Shown: piece by piece, positions 35,999-44,709 of the stretch | How positions within the stretch are numbered: the stretch's first letter is position 1 | Layout: each line of letters starts with the position of its first letter | Assembly: GCF_022664465.1 (NCBI RefSeq) | Contig: NZ_JAKREV010000002.1 | Span: forward strand, 434,001 to 498,000 | Length of the DNA stretch: 64,000 nucleotides | Direction of reading: 5' to 3' | Origin: Sphingomonas hankookensis | Lineage (GTDB): Bacteria > Pseudomonadota > Alphaproteobacteria > Sphingomonadales > Sphingomonadaceae | Notes under the pieces: generated by a model | The model's database searches: none | Seen by the model: the letters and a program-made list of their open reading frames with translations, nothing else | Told to the model about the DNA's origin: nothing | Made by a program: the position numbers and the translations under genes

Positions 35999-36948
35999 TA
36001 CATCGCACTCCCGTTCGAACTCCACGGCGCCGCAGCCGTGCGAAGCCCCACGCGCAACGTCGCCGAACGCGCGCGCGGATTGGCCGATATCTCTTCGTCA
36101 CTGGGCCGCACCGCCTTGGCGATGTTGCCGAAGCTTGGCGCCGGCCCCTGCGCCACGACCGGGCGGTGGCGCGACCCGGCAGGCATCGCGCCGCCATGTT
36201 CGCGCAGGAACCGCTTCACGATCCGGTCTTCCAGACTGTGGAAGCTGACCACCGACAACCGCCCGCCGGTTCGCAGCACCCGCTCCGCCGCGTCGAGCCC
36301 GGCGGTCAGCTCGCCCAGCTCATCGTTCAGGTGGATGCGAATCGCCTGGAACGCGCGGGTCGCCGGGTCCTTCTTTTCGTGCGGACGATGGCCCAGCGCG
36401 CGGCGGACGACTGCGGCGAGTTCGCCGGTGCGTGCCAGCGGCCGTGCGCCGACGATGAAGTTCGCGACGCGGCGGTGGCGCGGTTCCTCGCCATAGCGGT
36501 CGAGCACGTCCGAAATCTCGGCCTCGTCGGCGGTGTTGAGCCATTCGGCGGCGGTCAGCCCCTCGCGGCTCATCCGCATGTCGAGCGGACCGTCATATTG
36601 GAAGGAAAAGCCGCGATCGGCCTGATCGAGCTGCATCGACGACACGCCGATATCCATGACGACGCCCTCGACCGCGTCAATGCCACGCGCCGCCAGTTCG
36701 CCCACCATCGCCGAAAACGGCGCACGAATCAGCGTCAACCGCTCCCCTGCCTCGGCGAGCAGCGGCGCGGCGGCGTCGTGCGCGGTCGGATCGCGATCGA
36801 ACGCGACGACATTGGCCCCTGCGGCCAGCATCGCGCGCGTATAGCCGCCCGCGCCGAAGGTCGCGTCGACATGCGTCTCGCCCGGCTGGATCGCGAGCGC
36901 GGCGACCGCTTCGGCCATCAGCACCGGGATATGCGGCGCGGCGGTCAT
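35998..36948 (-). CDS. rsmH: 16S rRNA (cytosine-1402-N4)-methyltransferase
   Basis: RsmH (MraW) methylates C1402 in the decoding centre of the ribosome. 316 residues with [13 protein letters not shown], the SAM loop [36 protein letters not shown], the [17 protein letters not shown] helix and [21 protein letters not shown]. The ATG overlaps the mraZ stop by four bases. Confidence 0.97.
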   Translation of the reverse strand: MTAAPHIPVLMAEAVAALAIQPGETHVDATFGAGGYTRAMLAAGANVVAFDRDPTAHDAAAPLLAEAGERLTLIRAPFSAMVGELAARGIDAVEGVVMDIGVSSMQLDQADRGFSFQYDGPLDMRMSREGLTAAEWLNTADEAEISDVLDRYGEEPRHRRVANFIVGARPLARTGELAAVVRRALGHRPHEKKDPATRAFQAIRIHLNDELGELTAGLDAAERVLRTGGRLSVVSFHSLEDRIVKRFLREHGGAMPAGSRHRPVVAQGPAPSFGNIAKAVRPSDEEISANPRARSATLRVGLRTAAAPWSSNGSAM

Positions 36949-37415
36949 TGCAGCCCCTTCTCTTCCATCAGAAACTCGCACAGCTCGCGCGTATCGGCGT
37001 CGATCTCGATATCGGCGATCAGCGTGAACGGGTCCCAGATGTTGAAGGTATCGCCACGTCCGTGGAAGAACGCCCATTTGTCGATCTTCGCACGGCGGCG
37101 ATAGAAGGTCGGCAAGACGAAGCGACCGGCGCTGTCGAACGGCGCGGTCTCCAGGTTGCCGAACGCCTTGCCCGCGACATTGTAATCGGTGTCGGCATCC
37201 TCGTCGCTGCCCTGCGGCCGGCGCGAATAGAGCAGCTTCGGCCACGCGGCATCGAACGCGCTGAGGCAGACGTGCTTGCCGTGGCGCTTGAGCAGCAGTT
37301 CGCGGGAATCGGCGTTCTTCTCCAGCACCGAGCGCAGCTTGGCAGGCACTGCGACGCGACCCTTCGCGTCGACCGCCTGTAGCCCGTAGCTCAGGTAGAG
37401 TTCCCTCTCCGACAC
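36945..37415 (-). CDS. mraZ: Transcriptional regulator MraZ
   Basis: AbrB-fold DNA-binding protein that represses the dcw operon in other bacteria. 156 residues, GTG start preceded by AGGGGCAAG. The two SpoVT-AbrB repeats are seen: [20 protein letters not shown] and [20 protein letters not shown], each with the DxxGRxxxP core. It opens the dcw cluster, 120 bases downstream of four regularly spaced TGGG boxes that are its probable operator. Confidence 0.96.
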   Translation of the reverse strand: MSERELYLSYGLQAVDAKGRVAVPAKLRSVLEKNADSRELLLKRHGKHVCLSAFDAAWPKLLYSRRPQGSDEDADTDYNVAGKAFGNLETAPFDSAGRFVLPTFYRRRAKIDKWAFFHGRGDTFNIWDPFTLIADIEIDADTRELCEFLMEEKGLQ

Positions 37416-37535
37416 CTTGCCCCTGTTCCGTCACGCAGGAGAAGCGCCGCCGCCGGCAAATACGCGCCGGGCGGTGTGTTTCGACGATCCCAGGACCTGC
37501 CCCCTGTGACGTCCAAGACGTACCAAAACACAACA

Positions 37536-37569
37536 TGGGTCACAATGGGAGAAGTTGGGTGAGAGTGGG
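37536..37569. promoter_or_regulatory. Probable MraZ operator: four TGGG boxes at 10-base spacing
   Basis: TGGG occurs at 37536, 37546, 37556 and 37566 on the plus strand, exactly one helical turn apart, each followed by T or A. Known MraZ operators are several TGGGN direct repeats separated by five bases upstream of mraZ, the same phasing. The boxes read away from mraZ here. They lie 120-155 bases before its GTG. Confidence 0.7.
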
Positions 37570-37916
37570 AAAAAGCACCACCGGATAGTCAATTTATGGG
37601 ATGTACGTTGTTTGTTCGCCAGCGTTCGGCGTCGGAATTTTGGTATGGGGATGGGATGGCCCGCCACCGGGGTGGGTGCGGGCGGGTGGAGGGGGTTTTC
37701 CGGGGGTTCGGTCCGGCGAATCTGTGCCGGGAACGGAGCTGTTCGGTAGGCTGCTGCAAGCTCGGCCCTGCCCACCACAAACGTCACCCCAGCGCAGGCT
37801 GGGGTCTCTCGCGGCAAGCAGAACGCGCTAGAAACGGGAAGACCCCAGCCTGCGTTGGGGTGACGCTCGCGGCTATAGGGCCACTCGAAAGTTTCCGGCT
37901 ATCGGAACAACGGCGC
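37570..37916. other. Gap upstream of the dcw cluster
   Basis: Between the MraZ boxes and the small membrane-protein gene there is no credible coding frame. A G-rich stretch (about 37650-37710) shows no codon bias or ribosome site, and the REP-like pair at 37783-37864 follows. No standard terminator for the small membrane-protein gene is seen apart from that pair. Confidence 0.5.
37783..37864. repeat. Inverted pair of REP-like palindromes (family 4)
   Basis: GTCACCCCAGCGCAGGCTGG at the left (37783 on) and its inverted copy at 37840-37864 match at 24 of 25 positions across a 32-base centre. Each arm folds alone through CCCCAGC/GCTGGGG-type pairing. Several of the elements in this window end in GTCA..CCC or GGGTGAC, suggesting a shared dispersal mechanism. 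Confidence 0.82.
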
Positions 37917-38198
37917 TCAGCGCGCTTCGGGCACTACCGCATTGGCGCCCGGCGCGGCGCCGGGGGAAATGCCGAGTTCGGCCAGCGGCTCGTCGGGATT
38001 ACCCGCTGCCGCAAGATTCGCCAGCGCGACATTGGCCTGTTCCTCGACGGTCGCGACATCCTCGCCGATCGGCGGTTCGTCGATCGCCGAGCGGAACAGC
38101 GCGCTCGCCAGCACGATCAGCAGCACGACCAGCACCAGTCCGGTCGCGCCGACGCGCAGGCGTTGCAGAAGCTGGGATTGGTCGGAACGCGGCACCAT
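37917..38198 (-). CDS. Small bitopic membrane protein
   Basis: 93 residues: a polar N-terminus (MVPRSDQSQLLQRLRVG), one helix (ATGLVLVVLLIVLASALF), then an acidic periplasmic tail rich in Ala, Glu and Pro. It lies 11 bases after the cysteine synthase stop on the same strand, so it is probably cotranscribed. No family is recognised; the acidic tail has no metal or catalytic motif. Confidence 0.7.
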   Translation of the reverse strand: MVPRSDQSQLLQRLRVGATGLVLVVLLIVLASALFRSAIDEPPIGEDVATVEEQANVALANLAAAGNPDEPLAELGISPGAAPGANAVVPEAR

Positions 38199-38209
38199 CT
38201 GCGGCGGTG

Positions 38210-39205
38210 TTACGACGAACTGTCCCCGCTGTCGACCGCCAACCCCTTCGCCGCCAGCCATGCCGGATCGTAGAGCGTCGAGAGGTAGCGGAAACCCGTG
38301 TCGCACAGGATCGTCGCGACGCGGCTGCCCGGCCCCCGCTGCCGCGCGAGCAGCACCGCGCCCGCGACGTTGATGCCCGACGACAGGCCGAGGCATAGCC
38401 CCTCCTCCGCCAGCAGCCGCCGGACCCAGACCATGCCTTCCGCGTCCGACACGCGGAACTGGGTGTCGATCGGCGCCCCGTCGAGATTGGCGGTAATCCG
38501 TCCCTGCCCGATCCCCTCCGCGACCGACGTGCCTTCGGAGCGCAACTCGCCATGGGCATAATAGTCGTACAGCGCCGCGCCATGCGGATCGGTCAACGCG
38601 ATCGTTACCGATTCGTCCTTTTCCTTCAGGCCCAGCCCGACGCCGGCGAGCGTCCCGCCGGTGCCGGCGGCGCAGGTGAAGCCGTCGATCCGCCCCTCCA
38701 TCTGCGCCCAGATCTCCGGCGCGGTGCCGACGATATGCGCACGGCGGTTGGCGATATTGTCGAACTGGTTCGCCCAGATCGCGTTGGGCGTTTCCTCGGC
38801 GATCCGCCGGCTGGTGTGGACGAAATGCCCGGGGTTCGAATAGGGTGCGGCGGGGACAAGTACCAACTCGGCGCCGAGCGCGCGCAGCGTGTCCATCTTC
38901 TCGCGGCTCTGCGTCTCGGGCATGACGATGATCGTCTTGTAGCCCTTGGCATTGGCGACCAGCGCCAGGCCGATGCCGGTATTGCCCGCCGTCCCCTCGA
39001 CGATCGTGCCGCCGGGCTGGATCAGGCCCCGTGCCTCGGCATCCTCGACGATGAACAGTGCCGCGCGGTCCTTCACGCTGGCGCCGGGGTTGGCGAATTC
39101 GCACTTCGCGAAAATCTCCGCGCCGGCAGCCTCGCTCGGCCCCTTCAGGCGGACGAGCGGGGTGTTGCCGATCAGGGCGAGCGTGTCGGGAGCAGTATGC
39201 ATCAC
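38210..39205 (-). CDS. cysK: Cysteine synthase A
   Basis: PLP enzyme that makes L-cysteine from O-acetylserine and sulphide. 331 residues. The PLP lysine is in NPGASVKDRAALFIV. The substrate loop is EGTAGNTGIGLALVA, and the phosphate-binding glycine loop is CAAGTGGTLAGVGLGLKEK. Two ATG codons in a row open the gene. The catalytic set is intact. It could use related acceptors, because CysK/CysM/CBS types are hard to separate by eye, but GTAGNTG and the length favour CysK. Confidence 0.92.
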   Translation of the reverse strand: MMHTAPDTLALIGNTPLVRLKGPSEAAGAEIFAKCEFANPGASVKDRAALFIVEDAEARGLIQPGGTIVEGTAGNTGIGLALVANAKGYKTIIVMPETQSREKMDTLRALGAELVLVPAAPYSNPGHFVHTSRRIAEETPNAIWANQFDNIANRRAHIVGTAPEIWAQMEGRIDGFTCAAGTGGTLAGVGLGLKEKDESVTIALTDPHGAALYDYYAHGELRSEGTSVAEGIGQGRITANLDGAPIDTQFRVSDAEGMVWVRRLLAEEGLCLGLSSGINVAGAVLLARQRGPGSRVATILCDTGFRYLSTLYDPAWLAAKGLAVDSGDSSS

Positions 39206-39287
39206 TTCCAGATGGCGCGGTACGCCCGCCGGGGCAAGCGCGGCGGCAGGTAGAATGCATTGGCGGGCGGCAATGGTGGCTTTGGCC

Positions 39288-40079
39288 CTACCCCACCAGC
39301 GCGTCCACCAATGCCTTTACCTTCGCCTGTCGCCATTGCGGCAAGGGTGCCACCAGCCAATAGCCGAGCCGCCCGGACTTGGGCTCGCCGACCACCGCGA
39401 CGCGGCCGGCGGTAATGTCGTCGCGGGCCAGTAGCTCAGGCACGGTAGCGCGACCAAGACCGGCCGCCGCGGCATCGATTGCGAGGCCGGCATCGGCGAC
39501 GCGGACCAGCGCGCTGGCGTCCTCGGGCGAGCAGCCGGGCCAGCCGATGCGGGTGTCGGTGCCGCCACCGGCGCGTTCGATCGTGACCATGCCGTCCGAT
39601 TCGAGCGCCTCGCCCTCATGCGCGCCGGGCCCCTCGCCCCAGCGGATCGCCAGGTCGAGATTGGCTTCGGTGAAGTCGAGCGCATCGTCCGTCGCGACCA
39701 GCGCGAAGCGGAGTTCGGGATCGGCGGCGGCGATGCGCGACAGGCGCGGCAGCAGCCATTTTTGCGTCAGGTCGCGCGGTGCGGCGATGGTCAGCGACTT
39801 GGACGACTGCCCCGCCTGCATCGCGCGAACCGCCTCCTCGAACTGCAGGAAACCGCCGCGTAGCGCGACCAACCCCGCCTCGCCCTCCGGCGTCAGTTCG
39901 AGGCCGCGGGTCGTGCGGCGGAACAGGACGACGCCCAGCGTATCCTCCAGCGCGCGAACCTGCTGGCCCACGGCGGCCGGGGTCACCGCCAGTTCGTCGG
40001 CGGCACGGGTGAACGACAGATGCCGGGCGGCGGCGTCGAGCACGCGCAGCCCGTTCAGCGGCAGGTGCGTCCGCTTCAT
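39288..40079 (-). CDS. LysR family transcriptional regulator (GcvA-like)
   Basis: 263 residues with an N-terminal winged helix-turn-helix (LNGLRVLDAAARHLSFTRAADELAVTPAAVGQQVRALEDTLGVVLFRR) characteristic of the GcvA branch of LysR regulators, and a periplasmic-binding-protein-like effector domain. The target is unknown. It overlaps apaG by four bases and is followed by cysK, so a role in sulphur or amino acid metabolism is possible but not shown. Confidence 0.9.
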   Translation of the reverse strand: MKRTHLPLNGLRVLDAAARHLSFTRAADELAVTPAAVGQQVRALEDTLGVVLFRRTTRGLELTPEGEAGLVALRGGFLQFEEAVRAMQAGQSSKSLTIAAPRDLTQKWLLPRLSRIAAADPELRFALVATDDALDFTEANLDLAIRWGEGPGAHEGEALESDGMVTIERAGGGTDTRIGWPGCSPEDASALVRVADAGLAIDAAAAGLGRATVPELLARDDITAGRVAVVGEPKSGRLGYWLVAPLPQWRQAKVKALVDALVG

Positions 40080-40474
40080 GCGCCCACCGCCGGCGCCAGC
40101 AGCGCGAAGCGCGGGATCGCCACGTCGAACGTGTCGCCGTCATCGGCCAGCATGTGATAGCTACCCTGCATCGCGCCGGTCGGCGTCGAGAGCGGGCAAC
40201 CCGACACATAGTCGAAGCTGCCGTCCGGTTCGATCACGGGCAGTTCGCCGATCACGCCTTCACCCTCCACGCTATGCCGTTCGCCGCGGCCATCGGTGAT
40301 GATCCAGTGGCGGGTGAGCAGTTGCACCGTCCGGTCCGACCCGTTCTCGATCCGGATATGATAGGCCCAGAACCAGCGCCCCTGCTGCGGTTGCGACTGT
40401 TCGGGCAGATAGGTCGCCGACACCCGCACCACGATGCCATCGGTCGTCGCCTCGTGCGGGAACAGCGCCTTCAT
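40076..40474 (-). CDS. apaG: ApaG protein
   Basis: 132 residues with the single fibronectin-III-like ApaG domain: YLPEQSQPQQGRWFWAYHIRIENGS, VQLLTRHWIITDGRGERHSVEGEGVIGELPVI, FDYVSGCPLSTPTGAMQGSYHM. ApaG is linked to Co2+ resistance and Mg efflux in enterics; its molecular role is open. It overlaps metZ and the LysR gene by four bases each. Confidence 0.95.
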   Translation of the reverse strand: MKALFPHEATTDGIVVRVSATYLPEQSQPQQGRWFWAYHIRIENGSDRTVQLLTRHWIITDGRGERHSVEGEGVIGELPVIEPDGSFDYVSGCPLSTPTGAMQGSYHMLADDGDTFDVAIPRFALLAPAVGA

Positions 40475-41679
40475 AGGGCGACCGCGCGCAAGGCCTGATC
40501 GAGGTCGGCGATCAGGTCCTCGGGATCCTCCAGACCGACATTGATGCGGATCATGCCTTCGGAAATCCCCATCTCGATCCGCTTTTCCTCGGCCACGCCC
40601 GAATGGGTGGTCGAGGCGGGATGCGTCATCAGCGAGCGCGAATCGCCGATGTTGTTCGAGATATCGATAAGTTGCAGCGCATCGAGCAGCCCGTGCGCCT
40701 GGGCACGCCCGCCGTCCAGTTCGAACGAGAAGATCGGCCCGGCCATCTTCATCTGCCGCATCGCCAGCGCGTGCTGCGGGTGGCTGGGCAGGCCCGGCGC
40801 ATTGATCCGCGGCACGCGCGCTTCGAGGAAGCTCGCGACCTTCAGCGCGTTTTCCGACTGGCGCATCACGCGCAGGTCGAGCGTCTCCAGCCCTTTAAGC
40901 ACCACCCAGGCGTTGAACGCGCTGAGCGTCGGCCCGGTGTTGCGGGTGAAGGGCAGCAGCACGTCGTCGATGAACGCCTTGCGGCCGCACACCGCACCGG
41001 CCAGCACGCGGCCCTGCCCTTCCATCAGCTTGGTGGCGCTATAGGCAACGACGTCGGCGCCGAAGTCCATCGGCCGTTGCAGCGCCGGGCTGGCAAAGGC
41101 GTTGTCGACCACCGTGACGATGCCACGCTCGCGTGCCGCGGCGCAGATCGCGGTCAGGTCGGCGACGTCCATCGTCGGGTTGGCCGGCGTTTCGAAGAAC
41201 CAGACCTTGGTATTGGGACGGCTGGCATCGATGAACGCCTGCGTATCGCGGGCATCCACGACGTCGGTCTCGATCCCGAATTTCGGCAGCAGCGTGTCGG
41301 TCAGCCAGCGGCACGACCCGAACGCGGCACGCCCGCCGACCAGATGGTCGCCCGCCGACAGCTGACACAGCAGCGCCGCCGTCATCGCCGCCATGCCGGT
41401 CGCCATGGTGCGACAGCCCTCCGCCCCCTCGAGCAGGGCGATGCGTTCCTCCAGCATCTCGACCGTCGGGTTCTGCAAGCGCGAATAGGTCATACCGACC
41501 TGATCGCCCGCGAACCGTGCCGCGGCGTCGCCGGCACAGTCATAGGCATATCCCGAGGTGAGGAACAACGCCTCCGACGTTTCGCCATATTCGCTGCGCG
41601 CAGTGCCGCCGCGCACGGCCTGCGTTGCGGGACGCCAGGTGGCGGTGATGCTGCGGTCTTGTCCGGTCTTGCGCTTCAT
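40471..41679 (-). CDS. metZ: O-succinylhomoserine sulfhydrylase
   Basis: PLP enzyme of the Cys/Met metabolism family that makes homocysteine from O-succinylhomoserine and sulphide. 402 residues. SGYAYDCAGDAAARFAG near the N-terminus, TYSRLQNPTVEMLEERIALLEGAEG, the PLP lysine in VAYSATKLMEGQGRVLAG, and the C-terminal MTHPASTTHSGVAEEKRIEMGISEGMIRINVGLED. Start is the ATG of MKRKTGQ. A cystathionine gamma-synthase is the main alternative, but the motif set and sphingomonad context favour MetZ. Confidence 0.92.
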   Translation of the reverse strand: MKRKTGQDRSITATWRPATQAVRGGTARSEYGETSEALFLTSGYAYDCAGDAAARFAGDQVGMTYSRLQNPTVEMLEERIALLEGAEGCRTMATGMAAMTAALLCQLSAGDHLVGGRAAFGSCRWLTDTLLPKFGIETDVVDARDTQAFIDASRPNTKVWFFETPANPTMDVADLTAICAAARERGIVTVVDNAFASPALQRPMDFGADVVAYSATKLMEGQGRVLAGAVCGRKAFIDDVLLPFTRNTGPTLSAFNAWVVLKGLETLDLRVMRQSENALKVASFLEARVPRINAPGLPSHPQHALAMRQMKMAGPIFSFELDGGRAQAHGLLDALQLIDISNNIGDSRSLMTHPASTTHSGVAEEKRIEMGISEGMIRINVGLEDPEDLIADLDQALRAVAL

Positions 41680-41797
41680 GGGCACGGTCTTTGCGCGTTC
41701 GGAAGACAAATTTCCAGTGCGGGTTGGCCCGATCGGGCTTTGCATATGACCGACGTTCATGGTTAGTCGTCGCCATCGGGCGGGAAAGAGGCGGCAG

Positions 41798-42658
41798 ATG
41801 CGATACGCGGTTCGGACGACATGGCTGTTCGCCGCACTCTTTGCCGGCACGGCCGGCGCGCAGACGCCGCCGCCCGAGCCGCCCGCGACATCGGAGATCG
41901 TCGTCACCGGTCGCGTGGCGCTGACCCGCGACGAAGCGCGCACCTTCACCAACAGCATCTCGGTACCGATCGACCGGCAGCTCGCGCGGCTGGGCGTGAC
42001 GGCCTGCCCCCGTGCCATCGGCTTTCCCCCGGCGATCGCCGCCGAGATCGAGGCGCGCATCCGCGCCGTCGCCTCTGCGATCGAGCTGCCGGTCGGCAAG
42101 GCGGACTGTCGCGGCAACATCGCCATCATCGGTGTCGACGATGGTGCCGGCCTCGTCCGCGCGCTCGAAAAGACGCAGAGCCCATTGGTCTACGGCCTGC
42201 CAAGCGCCTTGCTCGGCCGTTTGCGTACGATGCAGGCGCCGGCGCGGGCATGGTCGCTGGTGGAATTGCAGAACGAGGACGGCATACCCGGCCTGACGCC
42301 GATCGGGGCATGGTGGGCCAATCTCGAGGTCCGGCGTGCCTCCTATCTCGCCCCGCCGACGCAACAGGCGATCCAGTTCTCGGTCGTGGTGCTCGAATGG
42401 CCGGCGCTGCCCGGCAAGACCACGACGCAGATCGCAGACTATGTCGCGATGCGCACCTTTGCGCGGACCAGGCCGGCAAGCGGCACGGGCAAGGTCGGCA
42501 CGATCCTGTCGCTGTTCGAACCGGACGCCACCCCGCCGCCGTCGATGACCGCCACCGACCTCGCCTATCTGCGCGCCCTCTATGCCCGGTCGGCGCCGCA
42601 ATATGCCCGCCAGCAGGTGCGCGAGATCGCCGCCAGCCTCGAAAAGGCGAGCCAGTAA
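41798..42658 (+). CDS. Secreted protein of unknown function
   Basis: 286 residues with a signal peptide (RYAVRTTWLFAALFAGTAGAQ). The start is the ATG after GAAAGAGGCGG. The mature part contains SEIVVTGR, a short motif shared with TonB receptor N-termini, but no plug or barrel follows. Two cysteines flank the VTACPRAIGFPP segment. A later part, IGAWWANLEVRRASYLAP, is conserved-looking. Function unknown. It is divergent from metZ and lies 51 bases before recJ. Confidence 0.8.
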   Translation: MRYAVRTTWLFAALFAGTAGAQTPPPEPPATSEIVVTGRVALTRDEARTFTNSISVPIDRQLARLGVTACPRAIGFPPAIAAEIEARIRAVASAIELPVGKADCRGNIAIIGVDDGAGLVRALEKTQSPLVYGLPSALLGRLRTMQAPARAWSLVELQNEDGIPGLTPIGAWWANLEVRRASYLAPPTQQAIQFSVVVLEWPALPGKTTTQIADYVAMRTFARTRPASGTGKVGTILSLFEPDATPPPSMTATDLAYLRALYARSAPQYARQQVREIAASLEKASQ

Positions 42659-42709
42659 GGCTTCCCAACCCGCTGGACCCGTGCCGGCCGCGCGCCTAAC
42701 AGGGCGGAC

Positions 42710-44473
42710 ATGCGTTCCGTACTCAATGTGCATCGCTCGATCCTGGGACAGCCATGGCGCTGGCGCGGGCTGGAGGGCGATGTGTGCGACGAGGGGTTCG
42801 TCGCCGACGACCTCGTCACCCGTATCCTGCTGGCGCGCGGCTGCCCGCGCGAGGGGCTGGTCGCGCACAAAGCGCCCAGCATCCGCGAATTCATGCCCGA
42901 TCCGTCGATCTTCCGCGACATGGACCGCGCCGCCGACCGCCTCGCCGACGCAGTGGTGGCGGGGGAAAAGGTCGCTATCTTCGGCGATTACGACGTCGAT
43001 GGCGCGACGTCCTCGGCATTGCTCGTCCGGCTGCTGCGCGACCTCGGCCTGACCGCCCGCCCCTATATTCCCGATCGCCAGCGCGAGGGGTACGGGCCCA
43101 ACGCCACGGCAATGCTGCAACTGGCGAGCGAGGGCGCGACGCTGATCGTGACGGTCGATTGCGGGGCGCAGGCGTTCGATGCGCTGGCCGCCACCCGCGA
43201 CGCCGGGGTCGATGTGCTGGTGGTCGACCATCATCAATGCACGACGCAGCTGCCGCCCGCGCTGGCGATCGTGAACCCCAACCGGCTGGACGAAGGCGAC
43301 GGCGCGGCGCACGGCCATCTGGCGGCGGTCGGCGTCGCGTTCCTGCTGGCGGCGGCGCTGGTGCGGACGCTGCGCGCGCGCGGCTTCTTTGCCGGGCGAA
43401 CCGAACCGCGGCTGCTCGACCTGCTCGATCTGGTGGCACTCGGCACGGTTGCCGACGTCGCACAGTTGCGCGGGCTGAACCGGGCATTCGTGGCGCAAGG
43501 GCTGAAGGTCATGGCCCGGCGGCAGAATATCGGCATCGCCGCGCTGATGGAGGCTTCGCGGCTGACGCGGGCGCCCACCGCCACCGATCTGGGCTTCGCG
43601 CTGGGTCCCCGGATCAATGCCGGCGGACGGGTCGGCAAGTCGGACCTGGGCGTACGCCTGCTGACGACGCAGGACCCGGAGGAAGCACGCACGCTGGCGG
43701 TCGAACTCGACCGGCTGAACGAGGAACGGCGCCTGATCGAGGGCGATGTGCAGGCGTCGGCCGACCTGTCGGCGCGGGCGCAGGAGGCGCGGGGCTGCGT
43801 CGTCGTGTCCGGGCGTGGCTGGCATCCCGGCGTTATCGGCATCGTCGCCGGGCGGCTGAAGGAAAAGCTCGGCCGGCCGGTGCTGGTCATCGCGGTCGAC
43901 GATCACGGCGTGGGCAAGGGATCGGGCCGCTCGATCCCCGGCGTCGACATGGGCGCCGCGATCCTCGCCGCCAAAGAACTGGGGCTGGTCAGCGCAGGCG
44001 GCGGCCATGCCGCGGCGGCCGGCGTCACCGTGACGGAGGACGCGATCCCCGCGCTCGCCGACTTCCTGCACGACCGCATGGCGCAAGCGGTCGAGCGTAC
44101 GCGCGAGGACCGCGCGCTGCTGGTCGACGCCATCCTGGCGCCCGGCGGCGTAAGCCCGATGCTGATCGAGGCGCTGGAGGCCGGCGGCCCGTACGGCATG
44201 GGCTGGCCCGCGCCGCGCGTGGCAGCGGGACCGGTGCGGATCGTGAAGGCCGATATCGTCGGCAACGGCCATGTCCGCGCGATCGTGACCGGCGACGACG
44301 GCCGCCGCTTCAAGGGCGTGGCGTTCCGGCAGGCCGAAACCGATCTCGGGATGGCGCTGCTCGGCGCCCCGCCGCACCGCAAATTATGGCTGGCGGGGCG
44401 CGCAAAGCTTGACGACTGGGGCAGCCGCCCCGCCGCCGAACTGCATATCGACGACATGGCGTGGGCCGACTGA
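42710..44473 (+). CDS. recJ: Single-stranded-DNA exonuclease RecJ
   Basis: 5'-3' exonuclease of recombination and mismatch repair. 587 residues. Motif I IFGDYDVDGATSSALL, motif II LIVTVDCGAQAFDAL, motif III DVLVVDHHQC (DHH), motif IV LVALGTVADVAQL, and the DHHA1 part with GRGWHPGVIGIVAGRLKEKLGRPVLVIA and SGRSIPGVD. The C-terminal OB part ends in DMAWAD. All metal ligands are visible. It ends 66 bases before tRNA-Glu. Confidence 0.97.
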   Translation: MRSVLNVHRSILGQPWRWRGLEGDVCDEGFVADDLVTRILLARGCPREGLVAHKAPSIREFMPDPSIFRDMDRAADRLADAVVAGEKVAIFGDYDVDGATSSALLVRLLRDLGLTARPYIPDRQREGYGPNATAMLQLASEGATLIVTVDCGAQAFDALAATRDAGVDVLVVDHHQCTTQLPPALAIVNPNRLDEGDGAAHGHLAAVGVAFLLAAALVRTLRARGFFAGRTEPRLLDLLDLVALGTVADVAQLRGLNRAFVAQGLKVMARRQNIGIAALMEASRLTRAPTATDLGFALGPRINAGGRVGKSDLGVRLLTTQDPEEARTLAVELDRLNEERRLIEGDVQASADLSARAQEARGCVVVSGRGWHPGVIGIVAGRLKEKLGRPVLVIAVDDHGVGKGSGRSIPGVDMGAAILAAKELGLVSAGGGHAAAAGVTVTEDAIPALADFLHDRMAQAVERTREDRALLVDAILAPGGVSPMLIEALEAGGPYGMGWPAPRVAAGPVRIVKADIVGNGHVRAIVTGDDGRRFKGVAFRQAETDLGMALLGAPPHRKLWLAGRAKLDDWGSRPAAELHIDDMAWAD

Positions 44474-44539
44474 CGAAAAAACGCAAAACGCTGTTGACCG
44501 ATCGGCAACCCTCCCCTAACAGCCCGTCCACGCCTTCAC

Positions 44540-44614
44540 GGCCCCTTCGTCTAGCGGTTAGGACGCGGCCCTTTCACGGCTGAAACACGGGTTCGATTCC
44601 CGTAGGGGTCACCA
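44540..44614 (+). tRNA. tRNA-Glu (anticodon TTC)
   Basis: A complete cloverleaf: acceptor GGCCCCT paired with AGGGGTC, D arm TCTAGCGGTTAGGAC, anticodon stem CGGCC/GGCTG around loop CTTTCAC with anticodon TTC, and T arm ACGGGTTCGATTCCCGT. The genome encodes the 3' ACCA. It directly precedes an integrase pseudogene, as expected when the 3' end of a tRNA serves as an attachment site. Confidence 0.96.
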
Positions 44615-44709
44615 GCGCCCGCCAGAATGGTGGATTTGCGCGGTTTAGGCGGTCTTCATGGGCGCTTTATCCATCCTTGTGTACAAAGGATGGGTACAAA
44701 GTGATCCGT

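Noticed and set aside
41540-44377. Very long minus-strand open frame (945 codons) opposite recJ
   Set aside because: It is the antisense of RecJ and its neighbour, rich in Arg, Gln and Pro, with no recognisable motif.
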